Positions 37,996 through 48,458 of a stretch of DNA of 64,000 bases are shown one piece after another (the first letter of the stretch is position 1; each line of letters opens with the position of its first letter). The notes under the pieces are model-generated. The model ran no database searches and had not been told where the DNA came from. It was given only the letters and a program-made list of their open reading frames with translations. Made by a program: the position numbers and the translations under genes. The DNA comes from Amycolatopsis mediterranei (GTDB taxonomy: Bacteria; Actinomycetota; Actinomycetes; Mycobacteriales; Pseudonocardiaceae): assembly GCF_026017845.1 (NCBI RefSeq), contig NZ_CP100416.1, positions 782,589-846,588 on the forward strand, written 5' to 3'.

Positions 37996-39453
37996 CTAGA
38001 GGTCGATGCCGGTGAAGACGGTGACGCGTTCCTCCGTCAGATCGTGCATCGCCGCGAGCACGCCTTCGCGGCCGACGCCGGAGCCCTTCACGCCGCCGTA
38101 GGGCATCTGGTCGGCGCGGTAGGACGGGACGTCGCCGATGATCACGCCACCGACCTCCAGCTCGGCCGACGCGTGGAACGCCAGCTGGACGTCGGTGGTG
38201 AAGACGCCGGCCTGCAGGCCGTACGCCGAATCGTTGACCGAGCGGAAGGCCTCGTCCACTCCGTCCACAACAGACACCGCGAGGACCGGGCCGAAGATCT
38301 CCTCGTTCCACGCCTTGGTGTCCGGCGGGACGTCGGCGAGCAGTGTCGGGGCGACGGTCGCGCCGTCGCGGGTGCCGCCGGTGAGCACCTTCGCGCCCGC
38401 TTCGACAGCCTCGCCGATCCACGCGACGATCCGCTCGGCGGCGGCTTCGTCGACCACCGGCCCGACGTCGGTGTTGCGGTCGTACGGGTCGCCGGTCCGC
38501 TGGGCCTCGACCGCTTCCACCAGCGCGGGCACGAACTCGTCGGCCACGGCGGCGTCCACGATCACCCGCTGCACCGCGATGCAGGACTGGCCGGCCTGGT
38601 AGTTGCCGAAGGTGGCGATCCGGTGCGCGGCGCCCTCGGGGTCGGGCCAGTCGCGCAGCACGACGGCCGCCGCGTTGCCGCCGAGCTCGAGCACGACGTG
38701 CTTGCGCGGCGCGGCGTCCTTGAGCGACCAGCCGACCGGGCCGGACCCGGTGAACGACACGACCGGCAGCCGCGGGTCGGCGACGAGCGCCTGCGTCTGC
38801 TCGTTTCCCAGTGGCAGCACGGAGAACGCGCCTTCCGGCAGGTCCGTCTCGGCCAGGATTTCCCCGAGGATCAGCGCCGACAACGGCGTCCGCGGCGCGG
38901 GCTTGACGATGATCGGCGCGCCGATCGCCAGCGACGGCGCGACCTTGTGCGCCACCAGGTTGAGCGGGAAGTTGAACGGCGCGATGCCGAGCACCGGCCC
39001 GCGCGGGACGCGGCGGGTCAGCGCCAGCCGGGCCTCGCCGGCCGGGTCGGTGTCGAGGCGCTGGACCTCACCGGTGAAGCGGCGGGCCTCCTCGGCGGCG
39101 ATGCGGAACACCGACACCGCGCGCTTGACCTCGGCTTCGGCCCACTTGAGCGGCTTGCCGTTTTCGGCGGTGATCACCTCGGCGATCTCCTCGGCCCGCG
39201 CGGCGAGCACGCGGGAGACGTGGTCGAGCGCGCCCGCGCGCAGGTGCGCGGGGCTGCGCCGGAACTCCTTGGCGACCGCCGCCGCGGCGGCCACCGCGCG
39301 TTCGACCTGGTCCGGCCCGGGCACGGCGACCGTGGCGACCTCGCTGCCGTCGTACGGGTGGTGCACGACGAGGGTGGTGGCGCCCGGCTCCGGGCGCCCG
39401 GCGATCCAGGCGGGGCGCGGCTCGGGGGTGATCATGTCCATGCGTACCAACAT
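37996..39453 (-). CDS. Aldehyde dehydrogenase, NAD(P)+-dependent
   Basis: A 485-residue ALDH. The cofactor fold shows GIAPFNFPLNLVAHKVAPSLAIGAPIIVKPAPRTP and SFTGSGPVGWSLKD. The general base is in VVLELGGNAAAVV and the catalytic cysteine in YQAGQSCIAVQRV; EEIFGPVLAV completes the set. It resembles glyceraldehyde-3-phosphate- and succinate-semialdehyde-type members. Start choice is open: ATG 39453 or 39441, neither with a clear ribosome site. It is 43 bases downstream of the alcohol dehydrogenase gene on the same strand, so the two could oxidise an alcohol to an acid in sequence. Confidence 0.88.
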   Translation of the reverse strand: MLVRMDMITPEPRPAWIAGRPEPGATTLVVHHPYDGSEVATVAVPGPDQVERAVAAAAAVAKEFRRSPAHLRAGALDHVSRVLAARAEEIAEVITAENGKPLKWAEAEVKRAVSVFRIAAEEARRFTGEVQRLDTDPAGEARLALTRRVPRGPVLGIAPFNFPLNLVAHKVAPSLAIGAPIIVKPAPRTPLSALILGEILAETDLPEGAFSVLPLGNEQTQALVADPRLPVVSFTGSGPVGWSLKDAAPRKHVVLELGGNAAAVVLRDWPDPEGAAHRIATFGNYQAGQSCIAVQRVIVDAAVADEFVPALVEAVEAQRTGDPYDRNTDVGPVVDEAAAERIVAWIGEAVEAGAKVLTGGTRDGATVAPTLLADVPPDTKAWNEEIFGPVLAVSVVDGVDEAFRSVNDSAYGLQAGVFTTDVQLAFHASAELEVGGVIIGDVPSYRADQMPYGGVKGSGVGREGVLAAMHDLTEERVTVFTGIDL

Positions 39454-39496
39454 AATCGGGGTGGGGGTGCGACCGGCGGACCCCCACCCGGACGGG

Positions 39497-40531
39497 TCAC
39501 GGCCGGATGAGCACCTTCAGCGCTTCGCGGTCGGCCATCGCGCGGTAGCCGCCGGGGATTTCCTCGACGCCGATCGTGCGGTCGAAGACCTTGCCGGGCT
39601 GGTACTTGCCCTCGAGGACGTCGGGCAGCAGCTCGGGGATGTAGTGCCGCGCCGGGGCGACCCCGCCGGTGACGGTGATGTTCCGCCGGAACAGCGCCGG
39701 GCCGATCGGGCCCTCCTCGTACTGCGGGACGCCGACGCGGCTGACCGCGCCGCCCGCCCGCACGACCCCGACGGCCATCTCGAAGGCGGGCTTCGTGCCG
39801 ACGCATTCGAGGACGGCGTGGGTGCCGTCGCCGCCGGTCAGCTCACGCACCTTCGCGATACCTTCCTCACCGCGCTCGGCGACGACGTCGGTCGCGCCGA
39901 ACTCGCGGCCGAGGTCGGTCCGCGCCTGGTGGCGTCCCATGAGGACGATCCGCTCGGCGCCGAGGCGCTTCGCGGCGAGGACCGCGGAGAGTCCCACAGC
40001 GCCGTCGCCGATCACGGTGACGTTCTGGCCCGCGGTCACCCGCGCCTTCGTCGCGGCGTGGTGGCCGGTCGGGAAGACGTCCGAGAGCGTGAGGAGCGAC
40101 GCGAGCAGCCCGTCGTCCTCGGTGTGCGGGACCTTGACGAGCGTCCCGTCGGCCTGCGGCACGCGCACGGCTTCGCCCTGGCCGCCGTCGACGCCCTTCG
40201 CGCCCCAGAACCCACCGTGCACGCAGGAGGTCTGCAGGCCTTCGCGGCAGAACCGGCAGGTGTTGTCGGAGTAGACGAAGGGCGCGATGACGAGGTCGCC
40301 CTTGGTGACGGTGGTGACGTCCGCGCCGGTCTCCTCGACGATCCCGAGGAACTCGTGCCCGATGCGGCGGCCGTGCTCGCTCGGCGCCATGTCGGCGTAC
40401 GGCCAGAGGTCGCTGCCGCAGATGCAGGACCGGACGACCCGCAGGATGACGTCGGTCGGCTCCACCAGCTTCGGGTCGGGCACGGTCTCCACCCGCACGT
40501 CGCCGGCGCCGTAGATGACTGTCGCTCGCAT
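39497..40531 (-). CDS. Zinc-dependent alcohol dehydrogenase
   Basis: A 344-residue MDR enzyme. Catalytic zinc ligands are Cys in RSCICGSDLWPY and the GRRIGHEFLGIVEE block. The structural-zinc lobe here is reduced to CRFCREGLQTSCVHGG, which retains three cysteines. NAD(P)-binding TVIGDGAVGLSAVLAAKRLGAERIVLMGR follows, with an arginine after the beta strand that allows NADP+. Dehydrogenase of formaldehyde/glutathione-independent or sorbitol type is possible. ATG 40531 has AAAGGA upstream. The ALDH gene follows directly. Confidence 0.87.
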   Translation of the reverse strand: MRATVIYGAGDVRVETVPDPKLVEPTDVILRVVRSCICGSDLWPYADMAPSEHGRRIGHEFLGIVEETGADVTTVTKGDLVIAPFVYSDNTCRFCREGLQTSCVHGGFWGAKGVDGGQGEAVRVPQADGTLVKVPHTEDDGLLASLLTLSDVFPTGHHAATKARVTAGQNVTVIGDGAVGLSAVLAAKRLGAERIVLMGRHQARTDLGREFGATDVVAERGEEGIAKVRELTGGDGTHAVLECVGTKPAFEMAVGVVRAGGAVSRVGVPQYEEGPIGPALFRRNITVTGGVAPARHYIPELLPDVLEGKYQPGKVFDRTIGVEEIPGGYRAMADREALKVLIRP

Positions 40532-40651
40532 GCAAGTCCTTTCGTTAGCTTCCCTAAGTAAGACCGGCGGCGAGGAGACGGCATTCCTGGCTGTGGTTCT
40601 CGTGACAAACGGCGGGGGTGCGGCGGCCGCGGCGCCCCTAGATTTTCGGTC

Positions 40652-41257
40652 ATGACCGCTCGCGCCGCAGCTCGCCACCCGTTCGGGGCGCTCGCCACCG
40701 GACCGCGCCGCCCGATCCTCACGGCCGCGGTGTTCGCGGTGACCCTGGCGTGCGGGATCGCCCAGCTGGTGCACCCGCCACTGTACGACGCGGTCGTCCG
40801 CGACGCGGCCCGCATCGACGCCGGCGCGTGGTACCGCCTGGTGACCGGCATGTTCTTCCAGGACGGCTGGACCTTCGGCCTGACGTCCAACCTGCTCTGG
40901 CTGGCGTTCTTCGGCGCGGTCGCCGAGCGCGTGTTCGGCCGCGCGCGGTGGCTGCTGCTGTACTTCGGCTGCGGCCTCTTCGGCCAGTTCATGAGCTACG
41001 TCTGGCTCAACCCGGTCGGCGCGGGCAACTCGATGTGCGTGGTGGGCCTGATCGGCGGCCTGGCGGCGGTCGTCATGGTGGCTTCGCGCCGCTACGGCGT
41101 GGTGCTGCCGGTGCAGTTCCGGGTCATCGCCTTCGCCGCGCCGGTGCTGGCCGTGGTGGACACGCTGGCGCACGACAACCACGGCCTGCCGCTGCTGCTG
41201 GGGCTCGCGCTGGGCTTCGCGCTGCTACCGGCTCCGGTAGAGGTCGCGCAGGAGTAG
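40652..41257 (+). CDS. Rhomboid-like intramembrane protein
   Basis: A 201-residue protein with about six membrane helices. The rhomboid layout is visible: WYRLVTGMFFQDGWTFGLTSNLLWLAFFG, then a GxS site in GAGNSMCVVGLIGGL (Ser127) and His177 in DNHGLPLLLGLALG. Asn80 matches the oxyanion position, but the L1/TM2 histidine of active rhomboids is Gln70 here. It may be a divergent protease or an inactive member. Its 3' end overlaps the DinB gene on the opposite strand by 33 bases. Confidence 0.7.
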   Translation: MTARAAARHPFGALATGPRRPILTAAVFAVTLACGIAQLVHPPLYDAVVRDAARIDAGAWYRLVTGMFFQDGWTFGLTSNLLWLAFFGAVAERVFGRARWLLLYFGCGLFGQFMSYVWLNPVGAGNSMCVVGLIGGLAAVVMVASRRYGVVLPVQFRVIAFAAPVLAVVDTLAHDNHGLPLLLGLALGFALLPAPVEVAQE

Positions 41258-41779
41258 GACTTCGGCGCAGTGGTGGATCAGCTCGCGGTGGATGTGCAGC
41301 ACCAGGGTGGCCATCGGGTACTCCGCGTACGGGCCCTCGGCCGGTCCGCACGGCCGGGCCAAGGCCTCTTCGTCGAGCGACTTCACCCCTTCGACCCACT
41401 GCGCGTAGAGCTTGTCGAGCTCGGCGAGCGCCTCGACGGCGGTCCCGGGGTAGGGGTAGGTCTCGTAGCCGATCGGCGCGCCGCCGAAGTGCGCCCCGAT
41501 CCGCGCGCCCAGCACGCCGACGAGGATGTGGCCGAGCCGCCAGGCGATCGTCGTGACCGGCGGCGGCGTCGGCTCCGGGAAGGCGAAGTCGATGGTGAAC
41601 GGGCCGGTGCCGGGTTCGTCGTCCGACTTCCTCGGCCGCACGGTCCAGCAGCCCGCGACCGGCTGCCAGAAGTACTCGTCGTCGGTGAGCCCTTCGAGCT
41701 TCCGGTGCACCAGGAAGTTCCAGTGGAAGTCGAGCTGGTCGGTCAGTTCCTTCGTCCAGTTCACAGCCATACCGGGCAC
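41225..41779 (-). CDS. DinB-superfamily protein
   Basis: A 184-residue four-helix protein. Potential metal ligands are His in WRLGHILVGVLG and the HIHRELIHHCAEVLLLRDLY segment. WTKELTDQLDFHWNFLVHRKLEGLTDDEYFWQPV is the typical N-terminal helix pair. Function is unknown; relatives include thiol transferases and damage-inducible proteins. Starts at GTG 41779 or ATG 41770. Convergent with the rhomboid-like gene. Confidence 0.78.
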   Translation of the reverse strand: MPGMAVNWTKELTDQLDFHWNFLVHRKLEGLTDDEYFWQPVAGCWTVRPRKSDDEPGTGPFTIDFAFPEPTPPPVTTIAWRLGHILVGVLGARIGAHFGGAPIGYETYPYPGTAVEALAELDKLYAQWVEGVKSLDEEALARPCGPAEGPYAEYPMATLVLHIHRELIHHCAEVLLLRDLYRSR

Positions 41780-41876
41780 CGTAGGCCCGATCGAGGACAG
41801 GACCGGCCCTGAATCCGGGTGACCCGGCCCACCTGGGACGATGGAGGCCTATCCCACCGTCGCAGGAGGTCGCCAG

Positions 41877-43433
<1,557 letters not shown>

Positions 43434-43450
43434 CCTCGCCCTGAACAGGG

Positions 43451-43484
43451 CTCGAGGCCCCGGCGTGGGATCCGGGGCCTCGAG
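43451..43484. terminator. Terminator after guaA
   Basis: CTCGAGGCCCCG (43451-43462) and CGGGGCCTCGAG (43473-43484) form a perfect 12-bp stem with a 10-base loop, between guaA and a minus-strand gene. It can serve both directions. Confidence 0.85.
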
Positions 43485-43497
43485 GGATTTCGGTGGG

Positions 43498-43740
43498 TCA
43501 GCGCCGCCGCTTGCCGCCGAACGACGCGCCGAGCAGCAGCAGCCCCACGAACACCGCGCCGCCGGCGATCACCCAGCGGAAGTCGAACGGCGGCAGCCAG
43601 CTGGCGCCGTCGGAGAGGACGTACGCCGACACCAGCAGCGTCGCGACGCCGACGATCAGGGTGAAGACGTTGAGGCCCCCGCGCGGAGCGGGCTCGGTGC
43701 CGGTCGTCTCGTCGTAGGCGTAAGGGTTCTGCTCAGCCAC
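43498..43740 (-). CDS. Small two-helix membrane protein
   Basis: An 80-residue protein with a polar N-terminus (AEQNPYAYDETTGTEPAPRGG), two helices (LNVFTLIVGVATLLVSAYVL and WVIAGGAVFVGLLLLGASF) and a GGKRRR tail. The GTG at 43740 overlaps the end of the PspC gene by 8 bases, so it is made together with it. Function unknown; an envelope-stress accessory is the natural guess from context. Confidence 0.72.
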   Translation of the reverse strand: MAEQNPYAYDETTGTEPAPRGGLNVFTLIVGVATLLVSAYVLSDGASWLPPFDFRWVIAGGAVFVGLLLLGASFGGKRRR

Positions 43741-45022
43741 GTCGCACCTCCACATTGCCCAAGCTGTTCGACACCTTCAGGGTGATCTGCTGGCCGCCGA
43801 CGCCGTCGCTGCCGGTGTCCGTCCCGGTCACGGCGTCCTGGCTGACGCCCTCGCTCCGGTGATCGAAGCACGAGACCTCGCCGGCCCCGGTGCGGCAGTC
43901 GAAGGTGACGTCGGCGGTCTCCGGCACGATGACCGTGGTGTCGCCCGCGCCGTTGGACACGGTCGTCGTGTACGGCGCGCCGGCCGGCACCCCGGCCAGG
44001 TTGATTTCGTACTCGCCCGCGGCGTGCTGGTAGAGCGGCTTCACGGCGGCCACCGACTGCGGTGTCTCGCCGGAGTCGCCGACGCCGCCACGGACGTTGA
44101 GGTCGTGGAACGGCGCCGTGGTCAGCACCATCCCGGCGATCGACAGCGGGATCGCCAGGCCGATCAGGCCGCGCCCGCCACCGGTGAAGGCGCCGGTGAC
44201 CAGGCCGATCCCGACCACGCCGAGCACCAGGCCGATGATGTGCTGCGCGGAGAACCAGCCGGCGCCGTCGAGGCCGGCCAGCACCCCGGCCCCGGCGGTC
44301 AGCACGGCGAGCGCGAACGTCACCGAGCCGGCCTTCGACCGGTGCCGCCGCCGCGGCGCCCGGTACGACGGCTGCGGTGGCGTGACGGGCGGCGGCTCCG
44401 GGGCGGGCGGGGCGTCGGGCAGGTCCCAGCCGGCCGGGTCGGCGGCCAGGGGATCCCAGCCCCGCGCCGGCGACGGCGCCTCGGCGGTGTCGGTCATGGT
44501 GAAGGCTCCGTTTTCGGTGAAGGCCGGGTACGACGTCCGTGCGGCGACCGGCGCGGGGCGGTTCTCGTGGCCGCGGCTGCGGTGCAGCAGGTAGAGCGCG
44601 GTGGCGATGAGGGCGAAGCTGATCAGCCCGCCGCCGTCGAACCACGAGCCGCTGAGGAAGCCCCCGGCGCTGACGACGGTGAGGACCATGAGCACGACGG
44701 CGAACGCGGGCGACACCGACGACCGGCCGCGCCCGATGAGGCTTTCGAAGCCGGAGACCTCGTCGCTCTCGCCGGGCAGGAACAACCAGCCCAGCAGGTA
44801 GAAGGGAACGCCGAAGCCGCCGAAGATCGTCGTGACCACCAAGGCGATCCGCACGACGACGGGATCGACCCCGTACCGCCGCCCGATGGCGGCGGCCACC
44901 CCGGCCAGCTTCCGCCCGGAGTGCGGCCGCCGGGGCCGGCTGACCCAGAAGTCCTTGACGGTCTCCTCGAAGCCGTTCAGGGCACCCGGCTTCGGCGACC
45001 GGGTTTCGCTCGCACCACTCAT
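43733..45022 (-). CDS. PspC-domain envelope-stress membrane protein
   Basis: A 429-residue membrane protein. An N-terminal PspC domain (GRKLAGVAAAIGRRYGVDPVVVRIALVVTTIFGGFGVPFYLLGWLFLPGE, about 37-86) is followed by helices, a Pro-rich linker, more helices and a C-terminal beta-rich domain of the kind found in LiaF/DUF4097 proteins (TTVSNGAGDTTVIVPETADVTFDC, then NSLGNVEVRRG). It faces a PspC-type histidine kinase and LuxR regulator on the other side of the SDR remnant, and forms with them a three-part envelope sensor module. Starts at ATG 45022. Confidence 0.82.
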   Translation of the reverse strand: MSGASETRSPKPGALNGFEETVKDFWVSRPRRPHSGRKLAGVAAAIGRRYGVDPVVVRIALVVTTIFGGFGVPFYLLGWLFLPGESDEVSGFESLIGRGRSSVSPAFAVVLMVLTVVSAGGFLSGSWFDGGGLISFALIATALYLLHRSRGHENRPAPVAARTSYPAFTENGAFTMTDTAEAPSPARGWDPLAADPAGWDLPDAPPAPEPPPVTPPQPSYRAPRRRHRSKAGSVTFALAVLTAGAGVLAGLDGAGWFSAQHIIGLVLGVVGIGLVTGAFTGGGRGLIGLAIPLSIAGMVLTTAPFHDLNVRGGVGDSGETPQSVAAVKPLYQHAAGEYEINLAGVPAGAPYTTTVSNGAGDTTVIVPETADVTFDCRTGAGEVSCFDHRSEGVSQDAVTGTDTGSDGVGGQQITLKVSNSLGNVEVRRG

Positions 45023-45104
45023 ACCGAGAAGCATGCGACACCGGCGGCGGCGGGACATCCGGGATGGTCCCTGAGGTTTCCCCGAGGGGAGACGGGGGTC
45101 GCGC

Positions 45105-45502
45105 TCAGCGGCGGAAGCCGCCTTCGGAGCTGATCGTCTGGCCGGTGATCCAGTCCGCGTCGTCCGTCGCCAGGAAGCCCACCAGCTTCGCCGCTTCTTC
45201 CGGCGTGCCCCACCGGCCTCGCGGGAACCGGCGCCGCATCGCCTCGTGCACGTCCGGGGGCGCGTAGCCGGTGTCGACCGGGCCGGGGTTGACCGCGTTC
45301 ACCGCGCCGCCAGCTCCAGCTCCAGCCCCGCGGGCCGGGCGGGATCCGCGCCCCACGGCTGTTCCCGGTCGTGCGGTGCGTAGTGGTGGCGGAAGACGGT
45401 GGCGCCGAGCTCGCCCGGCCCTCCGGCGATCGCGTGGCCGATCCCCGCTCGGCGGCTGACTCCGGTGACCAGCGCGACGCGGCCGTCCAGCGATGCAGGC
45501 AT
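45105..45502 (-). pseudogene. Short-chain dehydrogenase remnant with internal deletion
   Basis: The 5' part encodes the SDR cofactor region (MPASLDGRVALVTGVSRRAG then LGATVFRHHYAP), ending at a TGA at 45299-45301 after GLELELAAR. The SDR 3' part continues in a different frame as VNAVNPGPVDTGYAPPDV, RGRWGTPEEAAKLVGFLATDDADWITGQTISSEGGFRR. About 120 residues between them, including the catalytic Ser-Tyr-Lys region, are missing. So the gene is broken by an internal deletion plus frame change. The cofactor loop also reads GHAIAGGPGELGA, where intact relatives have IARRLGELGA. Confidence 0.85.
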
Positions 45503-45566
45503 GATCGGCAGTCTTCCACCGGATCAGGGGTTTCCCCGATGGAACCGCACTCCGGAGCGTGTGACC

Positions 45567-46868
45567 ATGGACGGCGTGCAGGAGTCCCTCGACCACGTCA
45601 CCGCCGAGCAGGCGATCGCCACCACGGAACCGGCCGCGCCCAAGATGTTCCGGCGCCGGTCGGGGCGGGCCATCGCCGGCGTCGCCGGGGGGCTCGCCGA
45701 TCACCTCGGCGTGCCGGTCGTCTGGGTGCGGACGGCCTTCGCGCTGCTCGCCGCGCTCAACGGCGCCGGGCTGCTCGCCTACGGCCTCCTCTGGGTGTTC
45801 GTCCAGCAGCAGTCCGAAGAAGCCGCGGACGCGCCGACCCCGAAGGAACGCCAGCAGGCGTTCGGGCTGATCGCGCTGGGCGTCGGCCTCGCCGTCGCCA
45901 GCGGGACGCTCACCGGGTTCATCAGCGGCTGGGTCGCGGTGCCACTGGCCGTCGCCATGATCGGTGCCGCGGTCGTCTGGCGCGAGGCCGACGAGTCGCA
46001 GCGTCGCCGCTGGAAGGTCGGCGCGAAGGACGGCTTCGCCGGGGCGTTCCTCGGCGGGGGCGGCTGGTCGGCCGCCATCCGGATCGTCGCCGGCGTCGCG
46101 CTGGTGATCACCGGCATCGGCGTCGTCGTGCTCCGCAGCGGCAGCCTCGACCAGGTCCAGTTCGCGCTCATCGCCGTCATCGCCACCCTGATCGGGGTCG
46201 CGGTGCTGACTGTGCCGTTCTGGCTGCGGCTGGTCCGGGACCTCTCCGACGAGCGCAAGGCCCGCATCCGCACCGACGAACGCGCCGAGATCGCCGCCCA
46301 CCTGCACGACTCGGTGCTGCAGACCCTCGCGCTGATCCAGAAGCAGAGTGAACAGCCCCGCGAGGTCGCGCGGCTGGCCCGCAGCCAGGAGCGCGAGCTG
46401 CGCGGCTGGCTCTACGGCCCCAACGGCTACGGCAAGCCCGCCGAGAACGTCGAGGAAGCGGCGACCGGCCAGCTGTCCGAAGCGCTCGCGACGGCGTGCG
46501 GCGAGGTCGAGGACACCTTCGCGATCTCGGTCGGCCAGGTCGTCGTCGGCGACGCCGAACTGGACGAATCGCTGGTGGCGCTCGTCCAGGCCGCGCGGGA
46601 AGCCATCGTCAACGCGGCCAAGCACGCCGGCGTCGACGAGGTCAGCGTGTACGCCGAGGTCGAGCCGACGTCGGTGACGGTGTTCGTCCGCGACCGCGGC
46701 AAGGGCTTCGACCCCGACCTCGTCCCGGACGACCGCCACGGCCTCGCCGACTCGATCCGTGGCCGGATGAGCAGGCACGGCGGCACGTGCAAGGTCCGGA
46801 CGGCGCCGGGCGAGGGCACCGAAGTGCAGCTCGCCATGCCGGTGAAAGCGGGAAAGGGAGCGGCGTGA
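45567..46868 (+). CDS. PspC-domain sensor histidine kinase
   Basis: A 433-residue membrane kinase. An N-terminal PspC domain (RRRSGRAIAGVAGGLADHLGVPVVWVRTAFALLAALNGAGLLAYGLLWVFV, about 30-80) is followed by four more helices to about residue 225. The HisKA_3 box EIAAHLHDSVLQTLALIQKQ carries the phospho-acceptor His247. The ATPase shows EAIVNAAKHAG (N box), VFVRDRGKGFD and RHGLADSIRGRM. ATG 45567 has GGAG about 9 bases upstream. The response regulator gene follows after 7 bases, so they form one signalling pair. Confidence 0.9.
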   Translation: MDGVQESLDHVTAEQAIATTEPAAPKMFRRRSGRAIAGVAGGLADHLGVPVVWVRTAFALLAALNGAGLLAYGLLWVFVQQQSEEAADAPTPKERQQAFGLIALGVGLAVASGTLTGFISGWVAVPLAVAMIGAAVVWREADESQRRRWKVGAKDGFAGAFLGGGGWSAAIRIVAGVALVITGIGVVVLRSGSLDQVQFALIAVIATLIGVAVLTVPFWLRLVRDLSDERKARIRTDERAEIAAHLHDSVLQTLALIQKQSEQPREVARLARSQERELRGWLYGPNGYGKPAENVEEAATGQLSEALATACGEVEDTFAISVGQVVVGDAELDESLVALVQAAREAIVNAAKHAGVDEVSVYAEVEPTSVTVFVRDRGKGFDPDLVPDDRHGLADSIRGRMSRHGGTCKVRTAPGEGTEVQLAMPVKAGKGAA

Positions 46869-46875
46869 GGCGGCT

Positions 46876-47556
46876 ATGCTCGACGACGTGACGGACAACC
46901 AGCGTGAACCGGTCAAGGTGTTCCTCGTCGATGACCACGCGCTGTTCCGCGCCGGGGTGCGTACCGAGCTCGACTCGATCACCGACGAGGTCCGCGTGGT
47001 CGGCGAGGCCGGGTCGGTCGCCGAAGCGGTGGCCGGTATCGCCCGCACGAAGCCCCAGGTCGTGCTGCTCGACGTCCACATGCCCGACGGCGGCGGCGCC
47101 GAAGTGCTGCGCCGCGTCCGCCCGGAGCTGCCGGACGTGGTGTTCCTGGCGCTGTCGGTCTCGGACGCGGCGGAGGACGTCATCGCGGTCATCCGCGCGG
47201 GCGCCCGCGGCTACGTGACGAAGACGATCTCGTCGAAGGAACTGGTCCGCGCGGTGGTCCGCGTGTCCGACGGCGACGCGGTGTTCTCGCCGCGGCTGGC
47301 CGGCTTCGTCCTCGACGCGTTCGCCGACCGCCCGGGTTCGGCGCCGATCAACGACCCCGAGCTGGACCTGCTGACGCCTCGCGAGCGGGACGTCCTGCGG
47401 CTGCTGGCGCGCGGGTACGCGTACAAGGAGATCGCGTCGGAGCTGTTCATCTCGGTGAAGACGGTGGAGACGCACGTGTCGAGCGTCCTGCGGAAGACCC
47501 AGCTTTCGAACCGCTACGAGCTCTCCCGCTGGGCCTCCGACCGCCGGCTCGTCTAG
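46876..47556 (+). CDS. NarL/LuxR-family response regulator
   Basis: A 226-residue regulator. The receiver domain has FLVDDHALFRAGV and the phospho-acceptor Asp66 in VVLLDVHMPDGGG, plus ALSVSDAAED and GYVTKTISSKEL. The C-terminal HTH is LTPRERDVLRLLARGYAYKEIASELFISVKTVETHVSSVLRKTQLSNRYEL. It is the partner of the preceding PspC-histidine kinase. An in-frame GTG at 46888 is an alternative start. Its end overlaps the EamA gene on the opposite strand by 4 bases. Confidence 0.92.
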   Translation: MLDDVTDNQREPVKVFLVDDHALFRAGVRTELDSITDEVRVVGEAGSVAEAVAGIARTKPQVVLLDVHMPDGGGAEVLRRVRPELPDVVFLALSVSDAAEDVIAVIRAGARGYVTKTISSKELVRAVVRVSDGDAVFSPRLAGFVLDAFADRPGSAPINDPELDLLTPRERDVLRLLARGYAYKEIASELFISVKTVETHVSSVLRKTQLSNRYELSRWASDRRLV

Positions 47557-48458
47557 ACCCGTTCCATGACCGGTGCCGCCGTCGGCGCGCGCTTCGGGAG
47601 CCGCGTCAGCGCCACCCCGCCGAGCACGATCACCATGCCCGCGATCACCCGCAGGTGCAGCTGCTCGCCGAGGAACACCGCGCCGAGCAGTACCGAAACC
47701 ACCGGCAGCAGGTACCCGACCACTGACGCCGCCACCGCGCCCTCGCTGGCCAGCAGCTGGTAGTTCAGGGCGAAGGCGATCCCCGTCGACCCGATGCCCA
47801 GCACCAGCACCGCCAGCAGCGGTCCTGCGGAAACGTGCACCGGCGCGAACCCACCCGCCGGCAGCGCCAGGACCAGCATTCCGCTGGCCAGCACCATCTG
47901 GCCGGCCGAAGTCGCGTACGGCGACACCGACGGGTCCGACAGGTACTTGCCCTCGTAGACGAACGCGAAGCCGTAGCTCGCCGCCGCCGCGAGGCAGCCC
48001 AGCGCACCCCAGCTCAGCAGGCCCGACGCCTGCCACGGCGCGAAGATCAGCAGGATCCCGCCGAGGCCCGCGACCAGGCCGGCCAGCCGCACCCCCGTCA
48101 TCCGGGACGACGTCCCCATCAGCGGCGCGGCGAGCAGCACCCACAGCGGCGTCGTCGAGTTGAGGACGCCGGTGATGCCCGAGTCGACCGTCGTCTCGCC
48201 GATCGCGAACAGCAGGAACGGCAGCGCGTTGTGGAAGAACGCCGCCACCGCCAGGTGCCCCCACGTCCGGCGGTCGCGCGGGAGCCGGGCCCGCTGCAGG
48301 CGGCACAGCACCAGCAGCATGGCGGCGCCGAGCAGCAGCCGCGCCAATACCAGCTGAACCGGCGAGAACATCCCCAGCCCCAGCTTGATCCAAAAGAAGC
48401 TCGAACCCCACATCAGCGCCAGCGCACCGATCCTGAGCAGGGTCTTCGTCTCGCCCAC
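47553..48458 (-). CDS. EamA/DMT-family exporter
   Basis: A 301-residue transporter with ten predicted helices in two EamA repeats, beginning GALALMWGSSFFWIKLGLGMFSPVQLVLARL. The first repeat ends near residue 140 and the second has AAASYGFAFVYEGKYLS and SEGAVAASVVGYLLPVVSVLLGAVFLGEQ, the family hallmark. GTG 48458 has a strong AAGGAGG, so a longer frame was rejected. Substrate unknown; DMT proteins export amino acids, nucleotides or drugs. The divergent LysR gene probably controls it. Confidence 0.87.
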   Translation of the reverse strand: MGETKTLLRIGALALMWGSSFFWIKLGLGMFSPVQLVLARLLLGAAMLLVLCRLQRARLPRDRRTWGHLAVAAFFHNALPFLLFAIGETTVDSGITGVLNSTTPLWVLLAAPLMGTSSRMTGVRLAGLVAGLGGILLIFAPWQASGLLSWGALGCLAAAASYGFAFVYEGKYLSDPSVSPYATSAGQMVLASGMLVLALPAGGFAPVHVSAGPLLAVLVLGIGSTGIAFALNYQLLASEGAVAASVVGYLLPVVSVLLGAVFLGEQLHLRVIAGMVIVLGGVALTRLPKRAPTAAPVMERV

